Positions 35,520 through 47,769 of a DNA stretch of 64,000 nucleotides are shown one piece after another (positions within the stretch are counted from its first letter, which is position 1; the number at the start of each line of letters is the position of its first letter). This DNA is from JADJVL01 sp046331545 (GTDB lineage: Bacteria > Acidobacteriota > Holophagae > Holophagales > Holophagaceae), in contig JAXLQR010000002.1 in assembly GCA_046331545.1 (NCBI GenBank), positions 744,001 to 808,000 on the forward strand, read 5' to 3'. A model generated the notes under the pieces. It ran no database searches, was not told where the DNA came from, and saw only the letters and a list, made by a program, of their open reading frames with translations. The translations under genes were made by a program, and so were the position numbers.

Positions 35520-36488
35520 TCACTTCAGCGTCTTCAGGTAGGCCACCACCTCGTCCACCTCGGTCGGCTGGAGGCGCTGGGTGGGCATCGCCGGGGGATA
35601 GCCGCGGACCAGCTGGTCCTGGGGATGCTCGATGGAGCGGCGCAGGTAGGCCTCGTCCGCGGTCTGGGGGACGATCTCGCCGGCTTGGGCCAGGACCACC
35701 TCGGAGGTGCGCCCGAAGATGCCCTTGAAGGTGGGTCCGACCATGGTGCGGCCGTCGGTGGAGTGGCAGGTGAGGCAGCCCTTCTGGCGCATCACGGAGA
35801 GGCCCGCGGGCTCGCCGGGGATCGGCGGGTGGGCGCTTTCGCCCAGGGAGGCGGTCCTGGTCCCGGGCAGCGGCGCGTTCTCGTCGCCGAAGTACCAGGC
35901 GCGGAACTCGTCCTCGGGCACGACCACCACGCGGCTCAGCATGGCGCTGTGCTTCACGCCGCAGATCACCGTGCACTGGATGTCGTAGGCGCCCAGCTTC
36001 GTGGCCTCGAACCAGGTGTAGGTGTCCCGGTTCGGGAGCGCGTCGATCTTCAGGCGGAAGGCGGCGATGTAGAAGCCGTGGACCACGTCCTGGCTCCGGA
36101 TGTCCAACTTCATCGGCTTGCCCAGGGGCACGTAGAGCTCGGTGGCCTGCTTGCCGTTGGGGTACTGGAAGGACCAGCTCCACTGGCGCGCGGCCACCTT
36201 CACCACCATCGAGTCCCGGGGGGCCTGGCGGACGTAGTTGTAGTTGGTCCAGCCGTAGTAGAAGATCACCAGGAACATCACCAGCGGCACGCCGGTCCAG
36301 ATCGCCTCGAGCAGCGCGTGGTCCTCGATGGGCGTGGCGACCGGGTTGCGGCGCCTGCTGTAGCGCACGACGAAATAGATCATCAGCGCGGTGATGAACA
36401 CGAGGAACGCCACCGAGAGCGCGAACACGAACCAGAACACCGCGTCCGACTTCTGGGCCGAGGTTGAGGCTTGATTCATCCATTCCAT
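35520..36488 (-). CDS. coxB: Cytochrome c oxidase subunit II with fused cytochrome c domain (caa3 type)
   Basis: The 322-residue protein has two N-terminal transmembrane helices (about 18-40 and 62-82) and a CuA cupredoxin domain. CuA ligands are seen in VVHGFYI and CTVICGVKHSAM (two Cys, His, Met). The C-terminus is a class I cytochrome c with GCLTCHS and an axial Met in YPPAMPTQ. The residue between the CuA cysteines that is usually Glu is Val here. The protein accepts electrons from the c-type haems of Alternative Complex III and passes them to subunit I. Nine bp separate it from the upstream gene. Confidence 0.94.
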   Translation of the reverse strand: MEWMNQASTSAQKSDAVFWFVFALSVAFLVFITALMIYFVVRYSRRRNPVATPIEDHALLEAIWTGVPLVMFLVIFYYGWTNYNYVRQAPRDSMVVKVAARQWSWSFQYPNGKQATELYVPLGKPMKLDIRSQDVVHGFYIAAFRLKIDALPNRDTYTWFEATKLGAYDIQCTVICGVKHSAMLSRVVVVPEDEFRAWYFGDENAPLPGTRTASLGESAHPPIPGEPAGLSVMRQKGCLTCHSTDGRTMVGPTFKGIFGRTSEVVLAQAGEIVPQTADEAYLRRSIEHPQDQLVRGYPPAMPTQRLQPTEVDEVVAYLKTLK

Positions 36489-36497
36489 GGCCGGGCC

Positions 36498-36818
36498 CTA
36501 TCTGAACGCGATGTCGGAGTACAGGAGCGTGAAGAAGATCAGGAGCGTGCCCACGGTCACCAGCACCACGCCCTTCAGCAGGGCGCCCTCGTACTTCAGG
36601 TGCATGAAGAAGTAGAAGACGAGGCCGGCCTTGAGGGGCGTCAGCGTGAGCAGTCCCCACACGGCGGCCTTCGGACCGAGGTGGCTCAGCCCGACCAGCG
36701 CGCCGGTGAGGACGAGGAGGGCGACCCAGACCTTCAGGAAGGTCCCGTAGGTCGGGTGGCCGTGCCCGACGTCGTCGGGCTGGTGGAAGTCTTCGAGGTG
36801 GCTGGAGGGTTCGAGCAT
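36498..36818 (-). CDS. Cytochrome c oxidase subunit IV-like protein
   Basis: The 106-residue protein has three transmembrane helices (about 28-48, 54-73 and 80-100) with the motif FYFFMHLKYE typical of bacterial subunit IV (COX4/CtaF-type). The N-terminus is His- and Asp-rich and faces the cytoplasm by the usual topology. It is probably a small structural subunit of the oxidase. It lies in frame order between coxC and coxB with 10- and 9-bp gaps. Confidence 0.85.
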   Translation of the reverse strand: MLEPSSHLEDFHQPDDVGHGHPTYGTFLKVWVALLVLTGALVGLSHLGPKAAVWGLLTLTPLKAGLVFYFFMHLKYEGALLKGVVLVTVGTLLIFFTLLYSDIAFR

Positions 36819-36828
36819 GTCCGGATCC

Positions 36829-37440
36829 CTAGGCGGCGAGATAGAACAGGGGGAGGAGGAAGATCCAGATGACGTCCACGAGGTGCCAGTAGAGTCCCCC
36901 GTTCTCGAGGGTCACGAAGCGGTCGGTGCTGATCTTGCCCTTGCCGAGGAGCGTGTACATCCAGCCCAGCACCGACATCCCGGCGATGACGTGCACGCCG
37001 TGCAGGCCGGTCATCGTGAAGTAGAGCCCGAAGAAGACCTGCTCCCCGGGAGGCAGCGTGCCCATGTGGGCCGAGCCGGGGTAGAGCCCGTGGTGGAACT
37101 TGGCGCTCCACTCGAAGGTCTTGATGACGAGGAAGACCCCGCCCAGGCCGATGGTGGTGAGGAGGAAGGCCTTGGCCTTGGCCATGTCGGCCTGCTGGAG
37201 CGCCGCGAGGCTCAGCACCATGGTGAGGCTGCTGGTGAGCAGCACCACGGTGTTGGTCACGCCGAGGGTGGCGTTCAGCTCAGCGCCGCCGTGGTGGAAC
37301 TCCGCCGGGTAGTGGGAGCGCATGGCCGAGTACGCGATGAAGAGGCCGCCGAAGAGGACGATCTCGGTGACCAGGAAGAGCCACATCCCCAGCTTGTCGC
37401 CGAAGTCGTCGCGATGGATGGTGTGGGCGTGCTCGCTCAT
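36829..37440 (-). CDS. coxC: Cytochrome c oxidase subunit III
   Basis: The 203-residue polytopic protein has five hydrophobic helices and the subunit III motifs MWLFLVTEIVLFGGLFIAY and FTMTGLHGVHVIAG, ending in LYWHLVDVIWIFLLPLFYL. It stabilises proton pumping by subunit I. The ATG overlaps the coxA stop by 4 bp. Confidence 0.94.
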   Translation of the reverse strand: MSEHAHTIHRDDFGDKLGMWLFLVTEIVLFGGLFIAYSAMRSHYPAEFHHGGAELNATLGVTNTVVLLTSSLTMVLSLAALQQADMAKAKAFLLTTIGLGGVFLVIKTFEWSAKFHHGLYPGSAHMGTLPPGEQVFFGLYFTMTGLHGVHVIAGMSVLGWMYTLLGKGKISTDRFVTLENGGLYWHLVDVIWIFLLPLFYLAA

Positions 37441-39059
37441 GCCTCACTCCGCTGGGGGAAGTGGTAGGGGCCGTGCTCGATGAGGGGGATCTCCTCGAAG
37501 TTCTCCAGGGGCGGAGGCGAGGGGATCTGCCACTCCAGGGTCACGCCGCCCCAGGGATTGTCCGGGGCCTTGGCGCCCTTCAGGGCGGCCCGAACGAGGG
37601 TGACGATGATCATGATGATGCCGAGCGCCAGGAACCAGGAGCCCACCGTGGCGATCTGGTGGCCCAGGTGGTACTGGGGCAGGTGCAGGTAGTAGCGGCG
37701 GGGCATGCCCATCATGCCGAGGACCAGCATGGTGAAGTAGAGCATGTTGAAGCCCACGAACATGGGCACCCAGCCGGCGTAGATGGCGGCCTTGCTGTAC
37801 ATCTTCCCGGTCATCTTGGGGAACCAGTAGAGCAGCGCCGCGAAGAAGGCGAAGCCGGTGCCGCCGAACATGACGTAGTGGAAGTGGCCCACGATGAAGT
37901 AGGTGTCATGCACGTGGATGTTGATGGCCAGGGCCCCCTGCATGACGCCCGTGAGGCCGCCGATGCAGAACAGGAAGATGAAGCTCATGGCGAAGAGCAG
38001 CGGGGGCTCGAAGCTGATGCTGCCCTTGTAGAGGGTGCTCACCCAGTTGAAGACCTTGATGGCGCTGGGGATGGCGACGAGCATGGTGAGCAGCGAGAAG
38101 ACGAGCTGGGCGAACTCGCTCATGCCGCTGGTGAACATGTGGTGCGCCCACACCAGCGAGCCCACGCCGGCGATGCTGAGGCTGGAGAAGGCGATGCCGC
38201 GGTAGCCGAAGATGGGCCGCTTGGCGAAGGTGGGCAGGATCTCGGAGATCGCGCCCATGGCCGGGAGGATCATGATGTAGACCGCCGGGTGGCTGTAGAT
38301 CCAGAACATGTGCTGGTAGAGCACCGGGTCGCCGCCCTTGGTGGGATCGAAGACGCCGATGCCGAAGAGGCGCTCCAGCATCACCAGCACCAGGGTGATG
38401 GCGACGATGGGGGTGGCGAGGATCTGGATCCAGCTCGTGGCGTAGGCCGCCCAGCAGAAGAGCGGCATGCGGAACCAGCCCATGCCCGGGGCGCGCATGC
38501 GGTGGATGGTGGTGATGAAGTTGATGCCCGTGAGCATCGAGGAGAAGCCCAGGACGAAGGCCGCGAAGACCGCCAGGGTGACGTTCGTGCCGGTCTTCAC
38601 GCTGAAGGGCGCGTAGAAGCTCCAGCCGGTGTCCGGGGCGCCGTGGCCCGTGAAGAGCGAGGTCACCGCGATGATGGCCCCGGCGATGAAGAAGTACCAG
38701 GAGGCCAGGTTCAGCCGCGGGAAGGCCACGTCCTTCGCCCCCACGAAGATGGGCAGCAGGAAGTTGCCGAACACCGCCGGGAGGCCCGGGATCACGAAGA
38801 GGAAGATCATGATCACGCCGTGGACCGTGAACATGGCGTTGTAGGTCTGGGCCGAGACCAGGTGCTGGAAGGAGGTCAGCTGCACCAGGCGCATCACCAG
38901 GCCGATCGTCATCCCGATGAGGAAGAAGAGCCCCATCGCGTAGAGGTAGAGCAGGCCGATGCGCTTGTGGTCCGTGGTGGTCAGCCAGGCGGCGAGCCCG
39001 GTCTTCCCGCCGGCGTCCTCCAGGTAGCTGGGGGCCGGGGCGTGTTCCGTGGTGCTCAT
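37437..39059 (-). CDS. coxA: Cytochrome c oxidase subunit I, A2-type haem-copper oxidase
   Basis: The 540-residue protein has twelve transmembrane helices. Haem and CuB ligands are visible in TVHGVIMIF (low-spin haem), YSHPAVYIM (His-Tyr crosslink site), WAHHMFTSG (CuB) and GHFHYVMFGG (haem a3 and a). The helix VI glutamate of A1 oxidases is replaced by the YS motif, placing it in the A2 class together with Thermus and Rhodothermus caa3 oxidases. The start overlaps the SCO stop by 4 bp. Confidence 0.97.
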   Translation of the reverse strand: MSTTEHAPAPSYLEDAGGKTGLAAWLTTTDHKRIGLLYLYAMGLFFLIGMTIGLVMRLVQLTSFQHLVSAQTYNAMFTVHGVIMIFLFVIPGLPAVFGNFLLPIFVGAKDVAFPRLNLASWYFFIAGAIIAVTSLFTGHGAPDTGWSFYAPFSVKTGTNVTLAVFAAFVLGFSSMLTGINFITTIHRMRAPGMGWFRMPLFCWAAYATSWIQILATPIVAITLVLVMLERLFGIGVFDPTKGGDPVLYQHMFWIYSHPAVYIMILPAMGAISEILPTFAKRPIFGYRGIAFSSLSIAGVGSLVWAHHMFTSGMSEFAQLVFSLLTMLVAIPSAIKVFNWVSTLYKGSISFEPPLLFAMSFIFLFCIGGLTGVMQGALAINIHVHDTYFIVGHFHYVMFGGTGFAFFAALLYWFPKMTGKMYSKAAIYAGWVPMFVGFNMLYFTMLVLGMMGMPRRYYLHLPQYHLGHQIATVGSWFLALGIIMIIVTLVRAALKGAKAPDNPWGGVTLEWQIPSPPPLENFEEIPLIEHGPYHFPQRSEA

Positions 39060-39850
39060 TTCGATTCTCCGGTCTGCAGGGTGGCCTTCCGCCGGGGGCG
39101 GACGAGCCAGATCACGAAGGCGAGGGCCCCGGCCAGGACGAGAAGGGCCCCGGCCTTGGTGCTGCTGAAGACGTACTTCCGCCCGACGGGGTCGTAGCTG
39201 AAGCAGATCTTCAGGAGCTTGGTGATGGTGGGGGTGGGCTGGCTCCGGGCGGCCTCGCCCACCGCCGCCTGGAGGTCCGCCGGCAGGAAGGTGGTGCCGT
39301 ACATGTAGCGGGTCACCATGCCGTCGGGGCTGAGGAAGATGATCACGCCGGGGTGGATGAAGTCGTCCCCCTCGCGGCGGAAGCGGAAGCCCACGGCGTC
39401 GCAGAGGGCCTTGGTGGACGCGGCGTCCCCGGTGAGGAAGCGCCAGGCCTCGGGCGGGATGGGGCGCTCCACCTCGCGCAGGTAGTTGACGCGCTTGGTA
39501 GCGGCGATCTCCGCGGTGTCGCGCTCGTCGAAGCTGACGGTGACGACCTTGAAGTCCTTCCCGGGCTCGGCCTGGGTGCGCTTGACCACCTCCGCCACGC
39601 CGCCCAGCAGGGGCGTGCAGATGCCCGCGCAGCGGTAGTAGTTGAGGGTGAGGATGGTCGGCCGGTCCACCAGGCTTCGCAGGGTCACGGGACTTCCGTC
39701 CTCGGCCTTCAGCACCAGGTCGAGGGGCACCCGCTGGCCCAGCTTCTCGTCCAGGCCGACCTCCGCGGCGGCGGGCTGGACGGGGGCCGCCGGGGCCTGT
39801 CCCCGGAGGCCGGGGACCGCGAGGAGGAGGACGAGGAGCAGGGCGCGCAT
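39056..39850 (-). CDS. SCO family copper chaperone for CuA assembly
   Basis: The 264-residue protein has a signal peptide, a thioredoxin-like SCO domain and, unusually placed, a C-terminal transmembrane helix (GALLVLAGALAFVIWLV). The copper site motif is CAGICTPLL (CxxxC, about residue 77-81) with the distal His in FIHPGVIIF. It should deliver copper to the CuA site of subunit II, whose gene is three genes downstream. The ATG of coxA overlaps its stop. Confidence 0.92.
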   Translation of the reverse strand: MRALLLVLLLAVPGLRGQAPAAPVQPAAAEVGLDEKLGQRVPLDLVLKAEDGSPVTLRSLVDRPTILTLNYYRCAGICTPLLGGVAEVVKRTQAEPGKDFKVVTVSFDERDTAEIAATKRVNYLREVERPIPPEAWRFLTGDAASTKALCDAVGFRFRREGDDFIHPGVIIFLSPDGMVTRYMYGTTFLPADLQAAVGEAARSQPTPTITKLLKICFSYDPVGRKYVFSSTKAGALLVLAGALAFVIWLVRPRRKATLQTGESK

Positions 39851-39859
39851 GGGATCAGC

Positions 39860-40750
39860 TCAACGGGCGGAGGTCAGGGCGGCGCGCAGGTCCCGCCACT
39901 GGGCGGGGCCGTAGGCGGCGACGGAGGGGGAGAACCCGTTGAAGGGCAGGCCCGAGAGGGCGAAACGGGCCAGGGCCTCGTCGCTGGCCTTCCAGGCGGC
40001 GGAGCCGTCCAGGCTGCGGCCCGCCTTCGCGGGATCCTGGATGGCCAGCCGCAGGACGGGATTCTTCGCGGTGTCCAGGGCCTTGGCGGGCGCGGACTCC
40101 TTCACGAGTAGCTCCTCGGCCACGCGCACCGGCACCCGGTTCGGGATGGTCTCGCCGGCGCTGGCGAAGGACTTCTCGAAGGCCTCGTGGGCCTTGGCGT
40201 CGCTGGTGCCGTGGTCGAACTTGCCCATGGACTGGACGACGTGGACCAGGGCCATGCGGTCCTTCTTGCGGAGGTAGTTGTAGGACACCATCGAGGATCC
40301 CTTGATGCCTTCGTCGAGGGTCTTGTAGATGTCCTCCATCTTCGGGCCGTTCTTCCAGCCTTCCTTCGCCGTGAAGTTCCGCGGCTTGGGATTGAGCTGG
40401 CCGGCGCCGGGGCCGTCGCCCTTCCCTTCCGCGCCATGGCAGGTGGCGCAGGTCTGCTCATAGAGCACCTTGCCGCGGGCCATGAGCTCGGGCGTCGGCG
40501 TCATCACGGTCCTGGGGTCCACCGGCGGGATGGTCACGCTGCGGGCGGCTGGATAGTCCGTGGGGTCCAGCCAGCCGGTCTCGCCCTGGGGCGCGGGAAT
40601 GGCGGCCTCGGAGGCGGGCTGGTTGGCGTGGCGGAGCCCCGGCACGACGATGAAGGCGAAGAGGGCCGCGATGCAGATGAACCCCAGCACCACCAGGAGG
40701 GCGGAGAGGAGCCGGCGGAACTCGGCGGGGGAGACGTAGCGTTCGATCAT
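39860..40750 (-). CDS. Membrane-anchored monohaem cytochrome c
   Basis: The 296-residue protein has one N-terminal transmembrane helix (ALLVVLGFICIAALFAFIVV) and a single CATCH haem motif (near residue 102) in a cytochrome c domain (about 85-195) with a methionine-rich helix later. The second half has no further CxxCH. It starts inside the last codons of actF (4-bp overlap), so it is expressed with Alternative Complex III and is likely ActE-like or the link to the oxidase. Confidence 0.85.
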   Translation of the reverse strand: MIERYVSPAEFRRLLSALLVVLGFICIAALFAFIVVPGLRHANQPASEAAIPAPQGETGWLDPTDYPAARSVTIPPVDPRTVMTPTPELMARGKVLYEQTCATCHGAEGKGDGPGAGQLNPKPRNFTAKEGWKNGPKMEDIYKTLDEGIKGSSMVSYNYLRKKDRMALVHVVQSMGKFDHGTSDAKAHEAFEKSFASAGETIPNRVPVRVAEELLVKESAPAKALDTAKNPVLRLAIQDPAKAGRSLDGSAAWKASDEALARFALSGLPFNGFSPSVAAYGPAQWRDLRAALTSAR

Positions 40751-41898
40751 AGGTGGAACTCCAGCCCCTCCTGGAGGAAGGGATCGCCCACGGGCATGTC
40801 CTCGCCCTTCCCCATGGCGGCGTCGATCCAGAGGAAGGCACCGGCCAGGAAGAGGAGCGCGAAGCTCAGCTCAGGCCACGAGAAGGGCGGGCCGCCGCCC
40901 AGGATGGGCATCACCAGCCAGTAGAGGTCGAGGATGTGGGCGCCCAGCATGAGGAAGGCCACCCGGCGCAGGCGCGTGGGTTCGCCCTTGGCGTCGCGGG
41001 TCACCAGCGCGAAGAAGGGCACCAGGAAATGGGCCAGGGCGAGGGCGATGGTCACGCCGTGCCAGCCGCCCGCGAGGCGCGCCTTGTACCAGACCACCTC
41101 CTCGGGCATGTTCGCGTACCACATGAGCATGTACTGGGCGAAGGCGATGTAGGACCAGAACACCGTGAAGGCGAACATGAAACCGCCCAGGTTGTAGAGG
41201 TGGTCGCCGCGGATGCCCTCGAGCCGCCCCTGCCCCTTGAGCCGCAGGACCGCGAGGGAGGTCACCGAGAGGCCGCACAGGAAGGACCCGGCGAACACGT
41301 AGACGCCGATGATGTCGCTGTACCACTCGGGGACCAGGCCGCTCACCCAGTCGAAGGCGATGAGGGTGGTCACGAGGGCGAAGATGAACATGAAGACCGG
41401 CGCGAAGCGGCGGGCCACCAGGTTGAAGCGCGGATCCCTGGTCGCGTCCTGGCGCAGGGAGCCGCGCACCAGGATGGCCAGGGCCAGCAGGCAGAGGGCG
41501 AAGGCCACCACCGTGCGGACGGAGAAGAAGGGGAGGCTCAGCCAGAGGGCCTTGCCCTTGAGGATCTTGTTCTGGAGGGCCTCGGGGCGGGAGCCGGGAT
41601 AGAGCACCGGCACCGCCGCCAGGGCCAGCAGGCCCACGGGGATCGCGGGGATCAGGAGGGTGGCGATGCGCTCGGGGATGCGCCGGATCGGGGTGCTCCA
41701 CCGGGCGTTCACCAGGTGCTCGAGGGCCACGATGAAGAGGGCGCCGAGGCCGGCGGTCATCAGGAAGATGAACCACAGGATCCAGTTGGCCCAGAAGCGC
41801 TCGGGGCCGGCCTTGAAGAAGGCGGCGACGACGCCCAGGGCCCCGAGGGCGACGGCGCCCCAGGCGGCCTTGTGGAGGGTTCCGTTGTTCTGGCTCAT
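40747..41898 (-). CDS. actF: Alternative Complex III subunit ActF
   Basis: The 383-residue membrane protein has about ten hydrophobic helices. It matches the ActF/quinol:cytochrome c oxidoreductase membrane subunit, which is related to ActC, by the pattern ERFWANWILWFIFLMTAGLG and VSGLVPEWYSDIIGVYVFAG. It would lie beside ActC in the membrane domain. Its stop and start overlap both neighbours by 4 bp, so translation is coupled. Confidence 0.88.
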   Translation of the reverse strand: MSQNNGTLHKAAWGAVALGALGVVAAFFKAGPERFWANWILWFIFLMTAGLGALFIVALEHLVNARWSTPIRRIPERIATLLIPAIPVGLLALAAVPVLYPGSRPEALQNKILKGKALWLSLPFFSVRTVVAFALCLLALAILVRGSLRQDATRDPRFNLVARRFAPVFMFIFALVTTLIAFDWVSGLVPEWYSDIIGVYVFAGSFLCGLSVTSLAVLRLKGQGRLEGIRGDHLYNLGGFMFAFTVFWSYIAFAQYMLMWYANMPEEVVWYKARLAGGWHGVTIALALAHFLVPFFALVTRDAKGEPTRLRRVAFLMLGAHILDLYWLVMPILGGGPPFSWPELSFALLFLAGAFLWIDAAMGKGEDMPVGDPFLQEGLEFHL

Positions 41899-43088
41899 CG
41901 CAGCCCCGCCTCGATCAGGTCAGCATCCTTGGCGTTCTGGGCGCGCTGGAGGGCGCGGACGTAGTGCACCACGGCCCAGCGCTGGGTCTCGTCCAGCTCC
42001 GCGGCGTGGGACGGCATGGCGTTCTTGCCGTTCACGATGGCCCAGTAGATCTTGCCGTCCGGGTAGTCCCGGAACTGCTGGGACTGCAGGTTCGCCGGCT
42101 TGGCGCCGTAGGCCGAGGTGAGGCTCGGGGCGCCGTTCGCCAGGGCGCCGTGGCAGGCCTCGCAGCGGTTGTGGAAGGCGGTGCGGCCCTTCAGCAGGAC
42201 CTCCCGGGTGCGCGGCAGCGGGTTGACCAGGGCGGCGGCCTCCTCCTGGGTCGCGACGCCCAGGGACAGGTGGCCGCGGGCCACGGTGCCGGCCACGGGC
42301 ATGCGCATGCCCCGGCCGTCCTTGAAGAAGGCGCTGGGCTTCTGGGCGTCCAGCCGCGGCTGGTTGTGCATGTACACCATCGGCGGCAGGACCGGGACCA
42401 TCTTGATGGCGCCGTACATGGCGAGGCCCGCCACGACGCAGGCGGCGACCACGCCGCCCATGGCGCGGAGCATCTCGCTGGCGGTGAGGAAGGGCGCCTT
42501 GTCGGGGGCGGGGACGACCTCCACCGCCGCCGCGCCGGCCGCCTGCAGGGCGGCTCGGGCGGCCTCCACGTCCAGGACGTCCTTCTCCGCCTCGATGGCG
42601 AGGGCGAAGCGGTCCCGGGTGATGGCCTTCATGGCCTCGGTCTGGAGCACCGGGTGTCCGAAGAAGGGCAGCTTGTTCAGCAGGAGCAGCATCCCCAGGC
42701 CGGCGGTGAAGGTGGCGAAGAGCACCGTCACCTCGAACATGATCGGGACGAAGGCCTCCCAGGAGGAGGGCGCCTTGCCGCCGGTGATGATCGGGTAGTC
42801 GATGGCGCTGATCCAGTACTCGAAGCCCAGGGCGGTGAGGGCGCCGAGGATGCCCATCACGAGGACCATGCCGCCGAGGGGCGAGCGGCGGAGGCCGAGG
42901 GCGGGATCGATGCCGTGGATCGGGTAGGGCGTGTAGGCCTCGAGGGTGCCCAGGCCCTTGGGCTTCACCTCGTGGATCGCCTTCATCAGGGCGTCAGGCG
43001 TGTCGAAGAGCCCGATGACGCTGTGGGCCGCGGGCGCGCTCGCGCCGGCGCCCGAGTCCGGGGCCGCGGCGTGGGCGTGGTCAGTCAT
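41895..43088 (-). CDS. Fused ActD membrane subunit and cytochrome c (ActD-ActE fusion)
   Basis: The 397-residue protein is a fusion. Residues about 20-180 are the DUF3341/ActD module with two transmembrane helices (GGMVLVMGILGALTALGFEY and VTVLFATFTAGLGMLLLLN). A linker and a third helix follow. Residues about 290-395 are a monohaem cytochrome c (CEACHG) with a Met ligand in KNAMPSHAAE. In most Alternative Complex III operons ActD and ActE are separate, so here electron exit may be tethered. It overlaps actC by 8 bp and actF by 4 bp. Confidence 0.85.
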   Translation of the reverse strand: MTDHAHAAAPDSGAGASAPAAHSVIGLFDTPDALMKAIHEVKPKGLGTLEAYTPYPIHGIDPALGLRRSPLGGMVLVMGILGALTALGFEYWISAIDYPIITGGKAPSSWEAFVPIMFEVTVLFATFTAGLGMLLLLNKLPFFGHPVLQTEAMKAITRDRFALAIEAEKDVLDVEAARAALQAAGAAAVEVVPAPDKAPFLTASEMLRAMGGVVAACVVAGLAMYGAIKMVPVLPPMVYMHNQPRLDAQKPSAFFKDGRGMRMPVAGTVARGHLSLGVATQEEAAALVNPLPRTREVLLKGRTAFHNRCEACHGALANGAPSLTSAYGAKPANLQSQQFRDYPDGKIYWAIVNGKNAMPSHAAELDETQRWAVVHYVRALQRAQNAKDADLIEAGLR

Positions 43089-44470
43089 GGTGGCCTCCGT
43101 GGCCCGGCTGGGCGCCGGGAAGGATGCCCTTCACCTCGGTGGTGGCGATGACCGGCAGCACGCGGGCGAAGATGAGCACGAGGGTGAAGAAGATGCCGAA
43201 GGTGCCGAGCAGCACGCCGGCGTCGACGATCGTGGGCTTGTAGATGCGCCAGGCGGAGGGCAGGTAGTCCTGGTGCAGCGAGATCACGATGATCACGAAG
43301 CGCTCGAACCACATGCCGATGGTGACGCCGATGGAGACGAGGACCATCCAGAAGTAGCTGGTGCGGCACTTGCGGAACCACAGGAGCTGGGGGATCAGGA
43401 TGTTGCAGGAGATCGTCACCCAGCCGGCCCAGCCGTAGGTGCCGGTGATGATGTTCATGAAGCCGTGGTGGAGGTACTCGTTCTGGGAGTACCAGGCGGT
43501 GAAGCCCTCCATCATGTAGCTGTAGCCCATGATGCAGGCCATGCCGAGGATGACCTTGTTCATCACCTCGAGGTGGCGCATGGTGATGAGGTTCTGCAGG
43601 TTCATGGACTCGCGCACCACCACCATCACCATCACCACCATGGCGAAGCCGGCGAAGATGGCGCCCGCGACGAAGTAGGGCGGGAAGATGGTCATGTGCC
43701 AGCCGGGGACCACCGAGGTGGCGAAGTCGAAGGACACCACCGAGTGCACGGAGAGCACGAGGCCGGTGGCGAGGCCCGCCAGGAGCAGGTAGGCCTTCTC
43801 GTAGTGCTGCCAGTGCCGGGCGGCGCCGCGCCAGCCGAGGCTGAGGACCGTGTAGATCACCTTCTTGACCTTGTTCGTGGTCCGGTCGCGCATGGAGGCG
43901 ATGTCGGGCACCAGGCCCAGGAACCAGAACATGGCGGACACGGCGAAGTAGGTGTTCACCGCGAACACGTCCCACAGCAGCGGTGACCGGAAGTTGGTCC
44001 ACAGGGCCCGGGTGTTCGGGTAGGGGAAGAGCCAGTAGGCGAGCCAGGGCCGTCCCACGTGGATGAGCGGGAAGATCACCGCGCAGATCACCGCGAAGAT
44101 GGTCATCGCCTCCGCGAAGCGGGCGATGGCGTTCCGCCAGCGCTTGCGGAAGAGGAAGAGGATCGCGGAGATCAACGTGCCGGCGTGGCCGATGCCGATC
44201 CAGAACACGAAGTTGATGATGTCGAAGGCCCAGAAGACGGGGCTATTGTTGCCCCAGGCGCCGATGCCCTTGTAGAAGGTGTAGCCGATGCTGATCACGC
44301 CGATCAGCAGCGCGGTGAGCGTCACGACCAGCGCCATGTACCACTTGCGGGGCGGCTTGGTCTCGGGGAAGGCGAGGACCTGGTCGTCCAGGGCTCCGGC
44401 GGTGACCTCGCCCACGGTGAGGGCGGGCTCGCGGAGGCGCTCGACGAGGTCGCCCTGGAGGGCGGCGGAT

Positions 44471-44481
<11 letters not shown>
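43081..44481 (-). CDS. actC: Alternative Complex III subunit ActC (NrfD/PsrC-like quinol-binding membrane subunit)
   Basis: The protein of about 466 residues has ten transmembrane helices. NrfD-type sequence such as FWIGIGHAGTLISAILFLFR and SVHSVVSFDFATSVVPGWH is plain. It carries the quinol site and may drive proton movement. I prefer ATG 44481 because GGAGG lies 5 bp before it; the earlier ATG 44493 would overlap actB by 23 bp. The C-terminus is His-rich (GHGGHHD). Its stop overlaps the fused actD gene. Confidence 0.93.
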
Positions 44482-47560
<3,079 letters not shown>

Positions 47561-47567
47561 GAGGTTC

Positions 47568-47759
47568 TCATCCACGGCGGGTCACCGATTCGCGAGGCGG
47601 GTTGATCTTGGGCGTGCCGGCGCGGCGCGCGGGCGCGGACGGCGCGGCGGCGCCGCCCTCCTCCTTCCGCGGGCCGAGGAGGCCGAGGAAGGCCGTGCCG
47701 AGGAAGGCCGGGAGCGAAGCCAGCCCGGCCAGGAGGTCCCTGCGTGTGGTCCTGTCCAT
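47568..47759 (-). CDS. Small Tat-signal-like protein in the act operon
   Basis: The 63-residue ORF has a twin-arginine motif at its start (TTRRDLLAGLASLPAFLG), a hydrophobic core to about residue 30, and then a Lys/Ala/Pro-rich tail. It fills the gap between actA (10 bp upstream) and actB (start 8 bp downstream). A putative ribosome-binding site (AGGGGACCCAGG) precedes the ATG. Operon position and frame order support it being expressed. I do not recognise a family; it could be a small accessory or membrane subunit. Confidence 0.55.
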   Translation of the reverse strand: MDRTTRRDLLAGLASLPAFLGTAFLGLLGPRKEEGGAAAPSAPARRAGTPKINPPRESVTRRG

Positions 47760-47769
47760 CCTGGGTCCC

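Noticed and set aside
43600..43680. His-repeat coding on the plus strand (a run of eight or more His codons)
   Set aside because: It is antisense to the actC codons for Met and Val (minus-strand MVVMVMVVV); the frame has no other support.
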